Part shown: positions 22,775-32,398 of the stretch, piece by piece
Layout of the letters: each line of letters opens with the position of its first letter
How positions within the stretch are numbered: position 1 is the first letter of the stretch
From: Linum tenue
Lineage: Eukaryota > Streptophyta > Magnoliopsida > Malpighiales > Linaceae
Assembly (NCBI GenBank): GCA_946122785.1
Contig: CAMGYJ010000008.1
Span: forward strand, 59,998,877-60,062,876
Direction of reading: 5' to 3'
DNA length: 64,000 nt
The notes under the pieces: model-generated
What the model was told of the DNA's origin: nothing
Seen by the model: only the letters and a program-made list of their open reading frames with translations
The model's database searches: none
Program-made: the position numbers and the translations under genes

Positions 22775-24136
22775 TCAACAAAACACACACACATAGGGTA
22801 AAATAAACCATAGTTCCAAGTCTACAATCCAAACAGACAGGACAAGAGAAAAGGAAACACAATACGGAGTCTTAGTCTCAAAAGAAAGACAAAGAAAGAG
22901 CCCAACTCGATGGGTAGCATGCAGAGCCAGCTCAGTTCTCATCGCCTCCGTCGCCAGCGGGAGGTGGGTAAAAATCCTTATGCCCTGGAGAGGCCTCCGA
23001 AGGGTAGCTAACAGCAGCAAGGTCCATGTCCCAGTAGTCATCATGTAATGCAGAGCCGAAATGATGCGGCGGCGACCTTCGCGCTCACGGTCGAGGCGGG
23101 CGTTGATGTGCTCCTGGCCAGCAAGGATCTGCTCGTTCAGGCGAGAAATGGCTGCCAACTGCTCAGCAATGTAGGAGGTGGGCGCAGCAGCAGACGGGCC
23201 GGCAGCGGAAGTGGAGGCGCCAGGTGCAGAAGGTGTGGTCCGACGAGTGGTCCGACGAGCCGCAGCATCCCTCGCCTCGGGGGGATCCTCGCCCTTTGGT
23301 GCACGAGGAATAGGGCGAGGAAGTCCCCGGATCCAAGTCACGTCCCCGTCGCGCTGCAGTATAATCTGGCCCCGTAGGGTGTCCATGGAGAAGGGTGTCG
23401 GCGGCAGGATGACAGTGAACCCGGAGAGTTCGATGTTGAAGTATCGTGCCAGGGCAGTGACCACCGGCCCACAAGCCAGGGCACAACCACAGCGAGAAGC
23501 CTTGGCGACGACCCTGGCGATGCGAGAGGCCAAATGGAGGTTGTCTTCCTCCTGGCTGATGGAGTGCAGGCAGTGTAAGGTGCGAAGCTGAAGATGACTG
23601 GTGGAGCCACCGCTGCGGGTGTAACATTTCCCCAACATCTAGTTGAGGATGTGCCACTCTGGGCACAGCTGAGTAGCCGTGGTGTAGCCCGGTGTGAAAA
23701 CAGCACCTGCGAACTGCTGGTCCCGAAAGATGGGACATTCATTCTACTCGATGGCCAGGTGGAAGGCGAATGGTGGAAGGAGCCCCAGTGCCCAGCCGAA
23801 GTCATCATGGTTGAGGGAATAAGACTCCCCGCCAAGTCGAAACAGAATGGCGTTGCTGTGGAAGTGCCCGAAGGTGGCATAGAACTCCCAAAGGAGCTCC
23901 TGATAGATCGACTCAGCGAGGCAGAGGAGACGGCACCAAGAGTAAGCACAGATGGAAGCCTCCATTGCCTCGCGAGCACCCAGCTTCTCAAAGACCGCAA
24001 AATCGAGGTAATGGTGCTCAACGATTTTGCGGCATCGGATGTCCCGCAGAGTCTTCCTCTGGTCGGCGTCGAGCATGTCCAGGTAAGTGTTCATGGTCCT
24101 GCAGCCAAAAAGCAACAAAAACACAACAACATACAT
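22775..24136 (-). pseudogene. Athila third ORF (ORF1/env-position protein), broken
   Basis: Two frames cover it. At 24136-23744 the protein contains YLDMLDADQRKTLRDIRC, LWEFYATFGHFHSN and HDDFGWALGL, matching the conserved core of the Athila ORF-1 protein family, whose members occupy this place after pol. At 23638-22775 the second frame has GPVVTALARYFNIE and a tail rich in Ala, Ser and Pro, then an Arg-rich coiled segment (LDREREGRRR). A frameshift or stop near 23640-23740 separates the halves. The function of this family is unsettled, and no transmembrane signature of an envelope protein is evident. It is flanked by stem-loops. Confidence 0.6.
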
Positions 24137-24172
24137 AGAAATTTGTCAATGGTGAGTTCACAATCATCCGCA

Positions 24173-24220
24173 CCCGGGGCCCTCGAATCATAAAATTCGG
24201 ACAGTGGACTAGGCCCCAGG
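24173..24220 (-). other. 48-nt stem-loop, copy 2 (upstream of ORF3)
   Basis: Outer stem CCCGGGGCC (24173-24181) pairs with GGCCCCAGG (24212-24220) with one C-A mismatch. Inner stem CGAAT pairs with ATTCG. Relative to copy 1, two outer pairs and one inner pair have changed on both sides. Confidence 0.65.
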
Positions 24221-24271
24221 GGAGGAAAAAAACATTCAAGACCATTCACCAGCCACACAAGATTAAACGCA

Positions 24272-24315
24272 CTTGGAGCCCTCAAATAAACCCGAACAGC
24301 AAATTAGGCTCCAAG
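24272..24315 (-). other. 48-nt stem-loop, copy 3 (upstream of ORF3)
   Basis: Outer stem CTTGGAGCC (24272-24280) pairs with GGCTCCAAG (24307-24315). The inner stem is lost (CAAAT faces CGAAC). It lies about 50 bp from copy 2. Confidence 0.6.
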
Positions 24316-24957
24316 CGGCACAATCACAAACACATGTTGCTCGGTAGGCCAACAAAAGAAGTAACAAACTAAGCATGCAATACCGTAGGCCTACCGGATT
24401 CATTCAAGCACAACCCAATCTCCGAATTCCCTTACTTAAACCCGGAAAATCAATCCTCCACAAATCACAAGTAAAAATAGAGAAGCACACCTGGAGTCAC
24501 AAGAAGATATCGCGGGGAAGGTGAGGGAAGAGGGGGACTCAACGACAATCGCTTGGAAACTCGTCGGGAGACTTGCTGGAGTTTCATCATCGGCGACTTC
24601 ACCACCGCCAAACTGACCCAAAACTTTGGGGAATGAGGGCCCGGATGCCAGAAACGCAGTGGTGGTCGCGGTTTTTCGATTGGAGGTCGGAGGAGGGGGA
24701 TTGGGCCGGAAGAATACCGAAGAGTCGCAGTTTTCCGGTGACCCAAAACACCGCCAAACTCGACCCCTCTGGTATAGGCCTGTGCGCGCCGACGAGAGGA
24801 GCACGGAAGTGGTTTCGGATTTTAATATGGAGCTCCGGTGAGGGAGTTATGGCCGGAAAACCACCTGAGAAGAAAAAGGGGGCGATTTTCCGGTGAAGGA
24901 GAAAGAGAGGGTAACCAGAAAAATGAGGCGAGAGAGAGAGATTACGGGCGTCGCTCG
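24316..24957. other. Spacer upstream of ORF3
   Basis: GC-rich stretch (about 24520-24900) with overlapping open frames on both strands and no recognisable domain. Regarded as a leader for the third ORF. Confidence 0.4.
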
Positions 24958-25200
24958 AAATTTAAAAGCCAGGGGGCAATTACGGGCAGAATTACGACCG
25001 TAATTGCCCCAATTCAGCCCGTAATTGCAGCGTTGCGAGCCACTTGCCCCCTGTGCTAATTACGGGTAGAATTACGACCGTAATTGGTCTGATCCTGCCC
25101 GTAATTTCACTGCTGAGACCGATCTCCTCTTCTGGCTTAATTATGGGCAGGGGTATGACAAATTACGACCGTAATTGGCCCCCTTGCCCGTAATTACACT
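24958..25200. repeat. ATTACGACCGTAAT motif cluster between pol and ORF3
   Basis: Three exact AATTACGACCGTAATT copies at 24990-25005, 25070-25085 and 25161-25176, each next to GCCCGTAATT or its inverse. Spacing is about 80-91 bp. The same near-palindrome recurs in the E2 LTRs and in the Athila solo LTR. Its place upstream of ORF3 may mean an LTR-derived segment supplies a control region, which is an inference. Confidence 0.75.
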
Positions 25201-25439
25201 ACTGAGAGCCCTTTTCTCCAAATTTTAAACCGCAATTTCGAACAGGCAAAACCATTCGTGCCCCGGCTCGAAAATAGACACCACCATAGACAAAAACATA
25301 CCATCCGGGGCACGAAAACCATTCCGGAAATACTCCAGAAAGACTCAACAACCGACAAAACGAAAAGGAAAAAAAAGACAGAAATACAAACCGTGGTGGG
25401 GTTGCCTCCCCACAAGCGCTTCTTTCCCGTCTTTTAGCT

Positions 25440-26866
25440 GGACACCAGTAGAGGAACTAAGGGTCCTCGAGCTTGATCAGCAGCTCTGTGCGCTCGACAG
25501 CACCTCCCAAGTACAATTTTAGGAGGTGGCCATTCACCTTGAATGGCTCGGTTTGAGCATTGCTGATCTCCACCGCCCCGTGAGGGAAAACTTCGGTGAC
25601 CGTGAAGGGTCCCTACCACCTCGAACGTAGCTTGCCCGGGAAGAGTTTCAGGCGTGCATTGAAGAGCAGAACATGATCACCTACCTGAAACTCCTTCGGG
25701 CCCCTCAACCGAGCGTCATGGAGGCGCTTGGTGCGCTCTTTGTAGAGCAGGGTGTTCTCGTAGGCGTGGTAACGCCATTCCTCCAACTCCAGCAGCTGCA
25801 GCTTACGTTCAGTACCTGCAACACTCAAATCCAGGTTTAACAGCTTAATGGCTCAGAAGGCCTTGTGCTCTACCTCTACTGGCAAATGACACGCCTTCCC
25901 ATAGACAAGCCTATAGGGAGAAGTGCCAATCGGGCTTTTATAGGCCGTCCTATATGCCCAAAGAGCATCATCGAGCTTGGTGGACCAATCCTTGTGGGAC
26001 TGATCCACCGTCTTTTCAATTATTCGTTTTAGCTCCTGGTTCGTCAGCTCGGCTTGCCCATTTGACTAGGGATGGTAAGCCACCGACACCTGATTCTTAA
26101 CACCATAGCGAGAGACAAGTTTAGTGAATTGCCCTTGAAAATGGGTTCTTCTACCACTAATGATGGCGCGAGGTGTCCCGAACCGGGAGAACAGCTGCTT
26201 CAGAAACGAGCAGACCCGTCTTACATCATTGGTGGACATGGCTTGAGCTTCTGCCCACCTCGAGACGTAGTCCACTGCAACCAGTATGTACATATTGCCA
26301 AAAGATGGAGGGAATGGGCCCATGAAATCGATGCCCCAAACATCAAAATTTTCACAAATGACAGAAATATGTTGGGGCATCTCATCCCGGGAAGAAATGT
26401 TACCTGACCTTTGGCAGCGGTCGCACTGTCGTGCGAAGGTGTCTGCATCCTTGAAGAGCGAGGGCCAATAGAAGCCCCACTATAGCACCTTCCGCGCCGT
26501 GCGGTTTCCTCAATGGTGACCTCCAGTAGGTCCCTCGTGGCATTAAGACAGGATGTCTCCCATCTCGTGCTCCATGACGAAGCGCCGGATCACGCCATCT
26601 GCTCCAATCCTGAAGAGGTAAGGATCCTCCCAAAAATAATGCTTCAGATCGGCGGAGAACTTGCGCTTTGCATGAGTGGCCATCCCCTTTGGTAGCTGCT
26701 TACCCACCAGATAATTGGCAAAGTCAGAATACCAAGGGGCCACGCTGTCCACCAATGTCATCGCCAACAATCGCTCACCCGGGAAGGAGTCATCGATCTC
26801 TTCCACGAAGTTGTCCACCGGAGGGGCTTCCAACCGTGAAAGATGATCTGCAGGCTGCAGCAACAT
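25440..26866 (-). pseudogene. E2 pol: end of RNase H region and integrase, decayed
   Basis: Minus-strand pieces run from ADHLSRLEAP (end of RNase H, about 26850), through the HHCC-type zinc-binding region (frameshifted near 26400-26630), to the integrase core. The first catalytic Asp is seen in [10 protein letters not shown] (about 26330). The second should lie in an ISDG-like motif, but the text is IISGRRTHF, so that residue is lost. A stop follows VAYHP at 26066. The C-terminal part (25613-25828) includes [20 protein letters not shown] and [10 protein letters not shown]. Multiple frameshifts show that it is inactive. Confidence 0.85.
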
Positions 26867-28480
26867 TCTCGGCTCCCTTCTTGTCCCGGATCTCTATATC
26901 ATTCCTGCAGAAGCAGGATCCAGCGGATGAGCCTAGACTTTGCTTCAACTTTGCTCATCAGGTAGCGAATCGCCGAGTGGTCAGTGTAGACCACCACATG
27001 GGTCGGAACTTATCAAATGCATACACCACAGCAAGGAGCTCCTTCTCAGTGGTGGTGTAATTCTCCTGTGCGTCGTTCAAGGTTTTCGATGCGTAGTAGA
27101 TGGGCTGGAAGTGCTTCCCGCGTCTCTGGCCTAGAACGGCTCCGACCGCATAGTCACTCGCATCGCACATCAGCTCAAAGGGGATAGACCAGTCAGGAGT
27201 CACCATGATGGGTGCATGGGTAAGCCTCTCCTTGAAAGTCTCGAATGCCGCTGTGCACTCAGGATTGAACTGGAATGGTGCATCCTTCTCCAGCAGCTTG
27301 GTCAAGGGCAGGGCAATCTTCGAGAAATCTTTAATGAAGCGCCGGTAGAAGCCTGTATGACCCAGGAAGCTGCGAATTCCCTTCACAGAAATGGGAGGAG
27401 GCAGCTGAATGATCGTCTCAATCTTCGCACGAACCACTTCAATCCCCTGCTTGGGGATCTTGTGCTCGAGCACAATCCCCTCACGGACCATAAAATGGCA
27501 CTTCTCCCAGCTGAGTGCCAGATTAGTCTCCTCGCACCTCTTCAGAATGAGTTCTAGGTTATGGAGACAATGAGTGAAGGAGTCTCCATAAACCGAGAAG
27601 TCATCCATGATCTCTCCAACTAGTTGGTCAAAGATCGCCAGCATGCATCTCTGGAAGGTTGCTGGTGCATTACACAGCCCGAATGGAATCCTCCGGTAAG
27701 CAAAGGTACCGAAGGGGCAAGTGAATGTGGCTTCGCCTGATCCTCTGGTGCGATAGGAATCTGGAAATAACCAGACATGCCATCCAGGAAGCAATAGAAC
27801 TCATGGCCAGCCAACTTCTCCAGCATCTGATCAATGAAAGGTAGGGGAAAATGATCTTTCCTTGTGGTGTCGTTCAAGCGCCGATAATCGATGCATACTC
27901 TCCAGCCGGTCACGGTCCGCATCGTGATCAGCTCTTTCTTCTCATTCGGGACCACAGTCATCCCGCCTTTCTTCGGGACCACCTGAGTGGGGCTGACCCA
28001 CTTGCTATCAGATATAGCAAAGATGATCCCTACATCCATGAGCTTCACAATCTCTGCACGGACCACTTCCTCCAAGTTGGGAGACAATCTCCGCTGTGGC
28101 TACCTGACTGGCTTAACGTCATCCTCCATCAGAATTCTGTGGGAGCAGAAGAATGGGCTAATGCCTTTGATATCTGTGATCTTCCATGCCATGGCCCGGG
28201 CATACTTCTGCAGTAGAGCTACCAGCCTGCTCTTCTGCTCGGGTGTCAGATCCGAGCTGATAATGACCGGGAGCTTATTCCCCTCCCGGAGAAATGCATA
28301 CTCCAGGTGAGAGGGGAGGGGCTTAAGCTCCAGCTCTGGAGGCTGCTCCAATGATGTAGCGATCCGAGGCGAGATAGGGATAGGCTTGAATGGTATCTCT
28401 CGCCCCTCGATCGCGGCCTTGGCTAGCTCCGCGAGGTTCTCCTCTAGCTGCACATCCTGTGATGCCTGTTCCCCTAGCAA
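26867..28480 (-). pseudogene. E2 pol: reverse transcriptase and RNase H, decayed
   Basis: RT begins near 28480-28090, where SRLVALLQKYARAMAWKITD precedes the palm. GWRVCIDYRRLND and HFPLPFIDQML lie at about 27820-27920. A frameshift follows FLDGMSGYFQIPIAPEDQ near 27740. FGLCNAPATFQRCM and the catalytic IMDDFSVYG box (about 27600) continue in another frame. RNase H shows LMCDASDYAVGAVLGQR (about 27140) and [19 protein letters not shown] (about 27040). This block order is Ty3/gypsy. At least two frame changes disable it. Confidence 0.9.
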
Positions 28481-28563
28481 AAGACAACGCTTGAGGAAAT
28501 CGTTAGTACCCGCACCCGTGATGGCGAGTGCGGTTTCAAAATCAGCAACAACATCACAGTAGT

Positions 28564-29292
28564 CTAGATCATCATGGAGCTGGGGTGTTTCATATTATCA
28601 GAAACAAAGAAGGTGATTTGTTCACCCCCAGCTCGCAACATCAATTTCCCATCATTCACATCAATGAGCGCCTTGGCGGTGGCGAGAAAAGGTCTACCCA
28701 ATATTAATGGCACATCCACATCCTCATTTATGTCCAAAATCACAAAATCAATAGGATATGAAAATGGCCCTACTGCGACTATCAAGTCCTCTGCAATGCC
28801 CCTAGGATGCACAATGGATCTATCAGCAAGTTGAATTCTCATCCTAGTATCACTGGGTTCACCTAGGCCTAGCTTTTTAAACAGTTTATATGGCATGACA
28901 TTTATTCTAGTGCCTAAATCCGCCAAGGACTTCCTATATGCAAACTACCAATCATGCAAGGGATAGTAAAAATCCCTGGGTCTTTTCGCTTCTCTGGCAG
29001 TTTGTTCTGCAGGATGGCAGAACACTCCTCGTTGAGCATCACCGTTGACAGCTCCCCAAGCTTCCTCATGTTGGTGAGGAGATCCTTCATGAACTTGGCA
29101 TACTTGGGGCATCTTCGATAATGCATCCACGAAGGGCATACTTATGTTTACCTGCTTCAGCATTGCCATGAATTTGGCAAACTCAGTCTCCAGTCGTTCT
29201 TTTTGCAACCGAGTAGGAAAGGGAAGCTGCGGTACATACTCCTTCACCATTGGTTGCGGTTTAGGAGCAGAAACCTCAACCTCCTTCTCCAT
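28564..29292 (-). pseudogene. E2 protease region
   Basis: DLGTRINVMPYKLFKKLGLG near 28860-28920 corresponds to the retropepsin active-site strand, normally DLGAS or similar, here with Thr after Gly. VPLILGRPFL (about 28690-28720) is the conserved ILGRPFL strand. Upstream, the segment with KLGELSTVMLNEECSAILQN (about 29000-29060) matches the gag-protease linker of Athila. A frameshift near 28920 separates the two. Confidence 0.75.
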
Positions 29293-29499
29293 TTCCTCCT
29301 CATTAGCTGGAAGTGCTAAAGCAGGGGTCTCTCTCTCTTATGCCCGCACAGGTGGATCAACAGTCATCTTGCCACTCCTGGTAGTAATGGCCTTGCAGTG
29401 CTCATTTGGGTCCTGCGGATGAGGGATGGTCTGACCGGGTAGAGTACCAGGAGTCCTCTGAGCTACAGCCTAGGCAACACTCCCAAGCTGGGTCTGGAT

Positions 29500-30937
29500 A
29501 TCCCGCAGCACAGCCTGTGTGTTTCTCTAACCAGCTTCTAGCTCCAAGAATTTACTTGAAGCTTTCTCCATGAACTGCTCGATGTTATTGAACTTGTTTG
29601 CATTGGAGGTGGCCAGAGAACCCACCAGATCTCGCAATTCCGCCATCGGGTCACTCTGTACTGGGGCTGCAGGTGTTGCCCCTGTCTGATGAAATGGTCG
29701 CACCTGTGATTAAGGTGGAACTGGCCCCTGTCTGGGCGGGTAGAGAGGCTGCTGCGGTTTCTGAAATTGCCCTTGTCTGGGCTAGTAAGGAGGCCTCTGG
29801 AAGCCTGGTGGTCCATGGGGGACTGGTGGTCTAGAATTTTCCCCAGCCCATGAGAAGTTGGGATGCTGGCGCCACCCCTCGTTGTAAGTGTTGCTGTAGG
29901 GGTTGAAGCACCTGGCATTGGTGATGAATTCCACCTGCTCCTGGGGAGTAGACGACTCCATCATCGCCTGACATTCCTCCATGTTGTGGTGGGAGCTCTC
30001 ACACCACTGGCAGTGCATCGCCTGCGGCTGTCCTGTACCTGCAATCATCCCTGAGCGATCGATGACTGAAACCAGCTTCGATACCACCAGCACCAAATCA
30101 GATGACTGGGTGGCTACAGCATGCACACCGCGCCCTGGTGCTCACCTCGTTCTCCTCGCAGTCCCCCAATCATAGCCCTGCTCTGCCATCTCTTCAAAAA
30201 GTTGATTCAGCTGTGGCGGGGTCTTGGTAAGCATATTCCCGCCACAAACCGAGTTAATCAGCTGCTTATCTTCCGGGAAGAGGGCATGGTAGAAGGTGCC
30301 CACCTTGAAGGCGTCGATAAAACCATGGTTGGGACACTTGAGGAAGAGACTGGTGTATCTCTCCCAAGCATCCGGGATGGTCTCATCTTCATCCTGAGCA
30401 AAGTGGGTAATTTGCTTCTGCAGGTCCGCCGTCTTGGACGGGGGATGGTAGCGAGTGAGGAACTTGTCCGCCAAGTTGGAGATCATGGTGATCGATCCTG
30501 GAGGTCGAGTGTCTAGCCACTCCTTGGCCTGCCCCTCCTGAGTAAATGGGAAGTACCTCAGCTGGATGGCATCGGCTGGGACCCCATTTATCTTGATTCC
30601 ATCGATGAGCTCGTGGAATCGCCTCAGATGTGATCAGGGGCACTCCCCCTCCTTGCCATGGAACACCACCGAACCGCACAGCATGGTGATGACAGAGGTG
30701 CTCACCTCAAATTTATTCGCTGGCACATGAGGGTTCTAAATGGGCGACCTCAAGTCCGCGGCTCTGGCGGTCCAGTAGTATCCCATGGTCTGCTCCTCAA
30801 GAATGACCGCATCATTGCAGTTGTGCTAGCGCTTCCTCCGCAGCCAGTCGCGCCTTTAGAGCCCGCTTGAAGTTCCTACAGGTCCGTTCAAGCTCCTTGT
30901 CTAATGGTAGTAGTTCTCCCGACTGGCTACGGGTCAT
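29500..30937 (-). pseudogene. E2 gag, decayed
   Basis: Starts with ATG at 30937 (MTRSQSGELLPLDKELERTC). An in-frame stop occurs about 41 codons later. The capsid core continues in other frames: LADKFLTRYHPPSKTADLQK (about 30420-30480), then WERYTSLFLKCPNHGFIDAF and ALFPEDKQLINSVCGGN. This pattern is typical of Athila gag. A Cys-His segment (CQWCESSHHNMEEC, about 29990-30030) stands where a zinc knuckle is expected, followed by a Pro-rich tail. Confidence 0.85.
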
Positions 30938-31032
30938 GCACTACCTGCACACAACCAGCAAAAGCAACCCGTGAAGGCACACAGGTGGAAGAGAGAAAAT
31001 GCAGTAAAGAAAAAGCTAGAGTAACAAACTTT

Positions 31033-31050
31033 CACGTTTCCCCAAAAACT
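31033..31050 (-). other. E2 primer-binding region, apparently collapsed
   Basis: After the LTR end TTTCA the minus strand reads AGTTTTTGGGGAAACG. Athila elements usually have TTTTTGG, then a CGCCG-type core, then GGGGAAC. Here the core appears deleted between two GG groups, which would remove most of the tRNA-complementary site. The expected sequence is from family knowledge, and the deletion is inferred. Confidence 0.4.
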
Positions 31051-32398
31051 TGAAACGCTAAAACACAACACCAAACTGCGACCAAGTGTAATCGCAGTCC
31101 GGGAATGCAGTAAAGTGGAAAGTTCTAATTTTCAACTTGGGGTCTAGATCTACTGCCTACTCCTTGATTATCTATTATCTAGCAAACTAAGTCGAGTGAT
31201 TGTTGTTTTAACTAAAAGCAGTAAGAAAACAGGAATTGGTTCGGTTTTTTGAAGCAAAGGAAGAGTCACTCGGGAATGAGTCCCCCTAGATCCTTAGTTA
31301 GGTTCTAGTTGTAATTACTTTTGGTTGCTTTACTGCTGATTATACTGCGGAAGATCCGACAGTAGCTTGGAATCTCTTAAGCTGACCAAGCCCTCTCAGT
31401 CCAACTACCCGGTAGACGACTAGTCTTCACCGGGATAGAAAGCTGAGGCTATGAACACAGAACTCCACTACTGGAATTAGATTCTAGTACAAAGCAGTGA
31501 ATCTACTAACTCTCGTATAATCGATTCACTACTACCAATTGAAGAAGCTCTAACAACCTAATCAGATTCTATCTATCTCAGGTTGCAGCAGGAATCAATA
31601 AAAGGTGATCATACTTCAATTGACTCATTCAAAACACTTCAATCGATTATAATCAAGCAATATCACAATCCAAACGTAATTACAATCAAGATTCCTAACA
31701 CATGGAACTAGGGTTCTTCATACCCAAGTGAGAGAGAGTTCTACTTCATAGAGAGAGAGAGAGGAAAACGGAATACAAAGCAGTCATACTCATAACAATG
31801 GGAAGAATCTGCTATGGGATGATGATTTTCACTCCTATGATGGTGTCGACGCTCGATTTGATGAAACCCAGCTCCAAGATTGCTTTTAGGATGTGTTCTT
31901 TGCAATTTCTCTCTCTAGGGCTCTATTTTTGCTCTAAAAAGTCGATTCCTTTCCTTTGGCTTGAATCTGCCTCAAAAACCCAATTCTGGGCGAATTACGG
32001 GCTGAATTACTGTCGTAATCATGGTCTGCCCGTAAAACGCCCAAAATGCGCGTTTTACTTTGCTCTGAGGAAAGGAATTACGATCGTGGTTACTGTGAAT
32101 CTTGCCCGTAATTTTCTCTGCGACAGGAATTCTGGGAATTAGGCTCGGCATTGAATTTACGGGCAAGACAGAAGCAATTACGACCGTAATTGGTCAGGAT
32201 CTGCCCGTAATTCTCATCTTGAACCGCCAAATGACCTTCAAATGACCCGAAACTTGCGCCCATACACCTCTTTACTTGCTAGGACCTGAAATACGACAAA
32301 ACAACACAACCTATCGTAAAATAGGCCAAGGAACAACAATTTCGAGCTAAAATGGTCAGGGAACAAGAGTGAAAACATGTGCAAATACGACGCTATCA
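31051..32398 (-). repeat. E2 5' LTR
   Basis: 1348 bp, highly similar to 19703-21091. The 41-bp length difference matches loss of the stretch between two GGAATTACGAxCGT copies (20726-20769 in the other LTR). That suggests recombination or slippage between short repeats. An exact AATTACGACCGTAATT motif is at 32176-32191. Confidence 0.9.
31076..31097 (-). other. U5 hairpin, E2 5' LTR
   Basis: Identical to the hairpin at 19728-19749 and likewise 25 nt from the LTR end, just upstream of where the primer binding site should be. Confidence 0.75.

Larger units (their letters stand above)
19703..32398 (-). mobile_element. E2: Athila-lineage Ty3/gypsy retrotransposon
   Basis: 12,696 bp between ACGAG (19698-19702) and ACGGG (32399-32403), a TSD with one mismatch. 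It is flanked by LTRs of 1389 and 1348 bp. Order on the minus strand is 5' LTR, decayed PBS, gag, protease, RT, RNase H, integrase, a spacer with repeats, a third ORF, a polypurine tract and the 3' LTR. This gag type and an extra ORF downstream of pol are characteristic of Athila. Every ORF carries frameshifts or stops, so it is defective. Inserted in the 3' LTR of E1. Confidence 0.9.

Noticed and set aside
23048..24193. Plus-strand frames across the ORF3 region
   Set aside because: They are shadows of the minus-strand Athila ORF3, whose motifs are recognisable.
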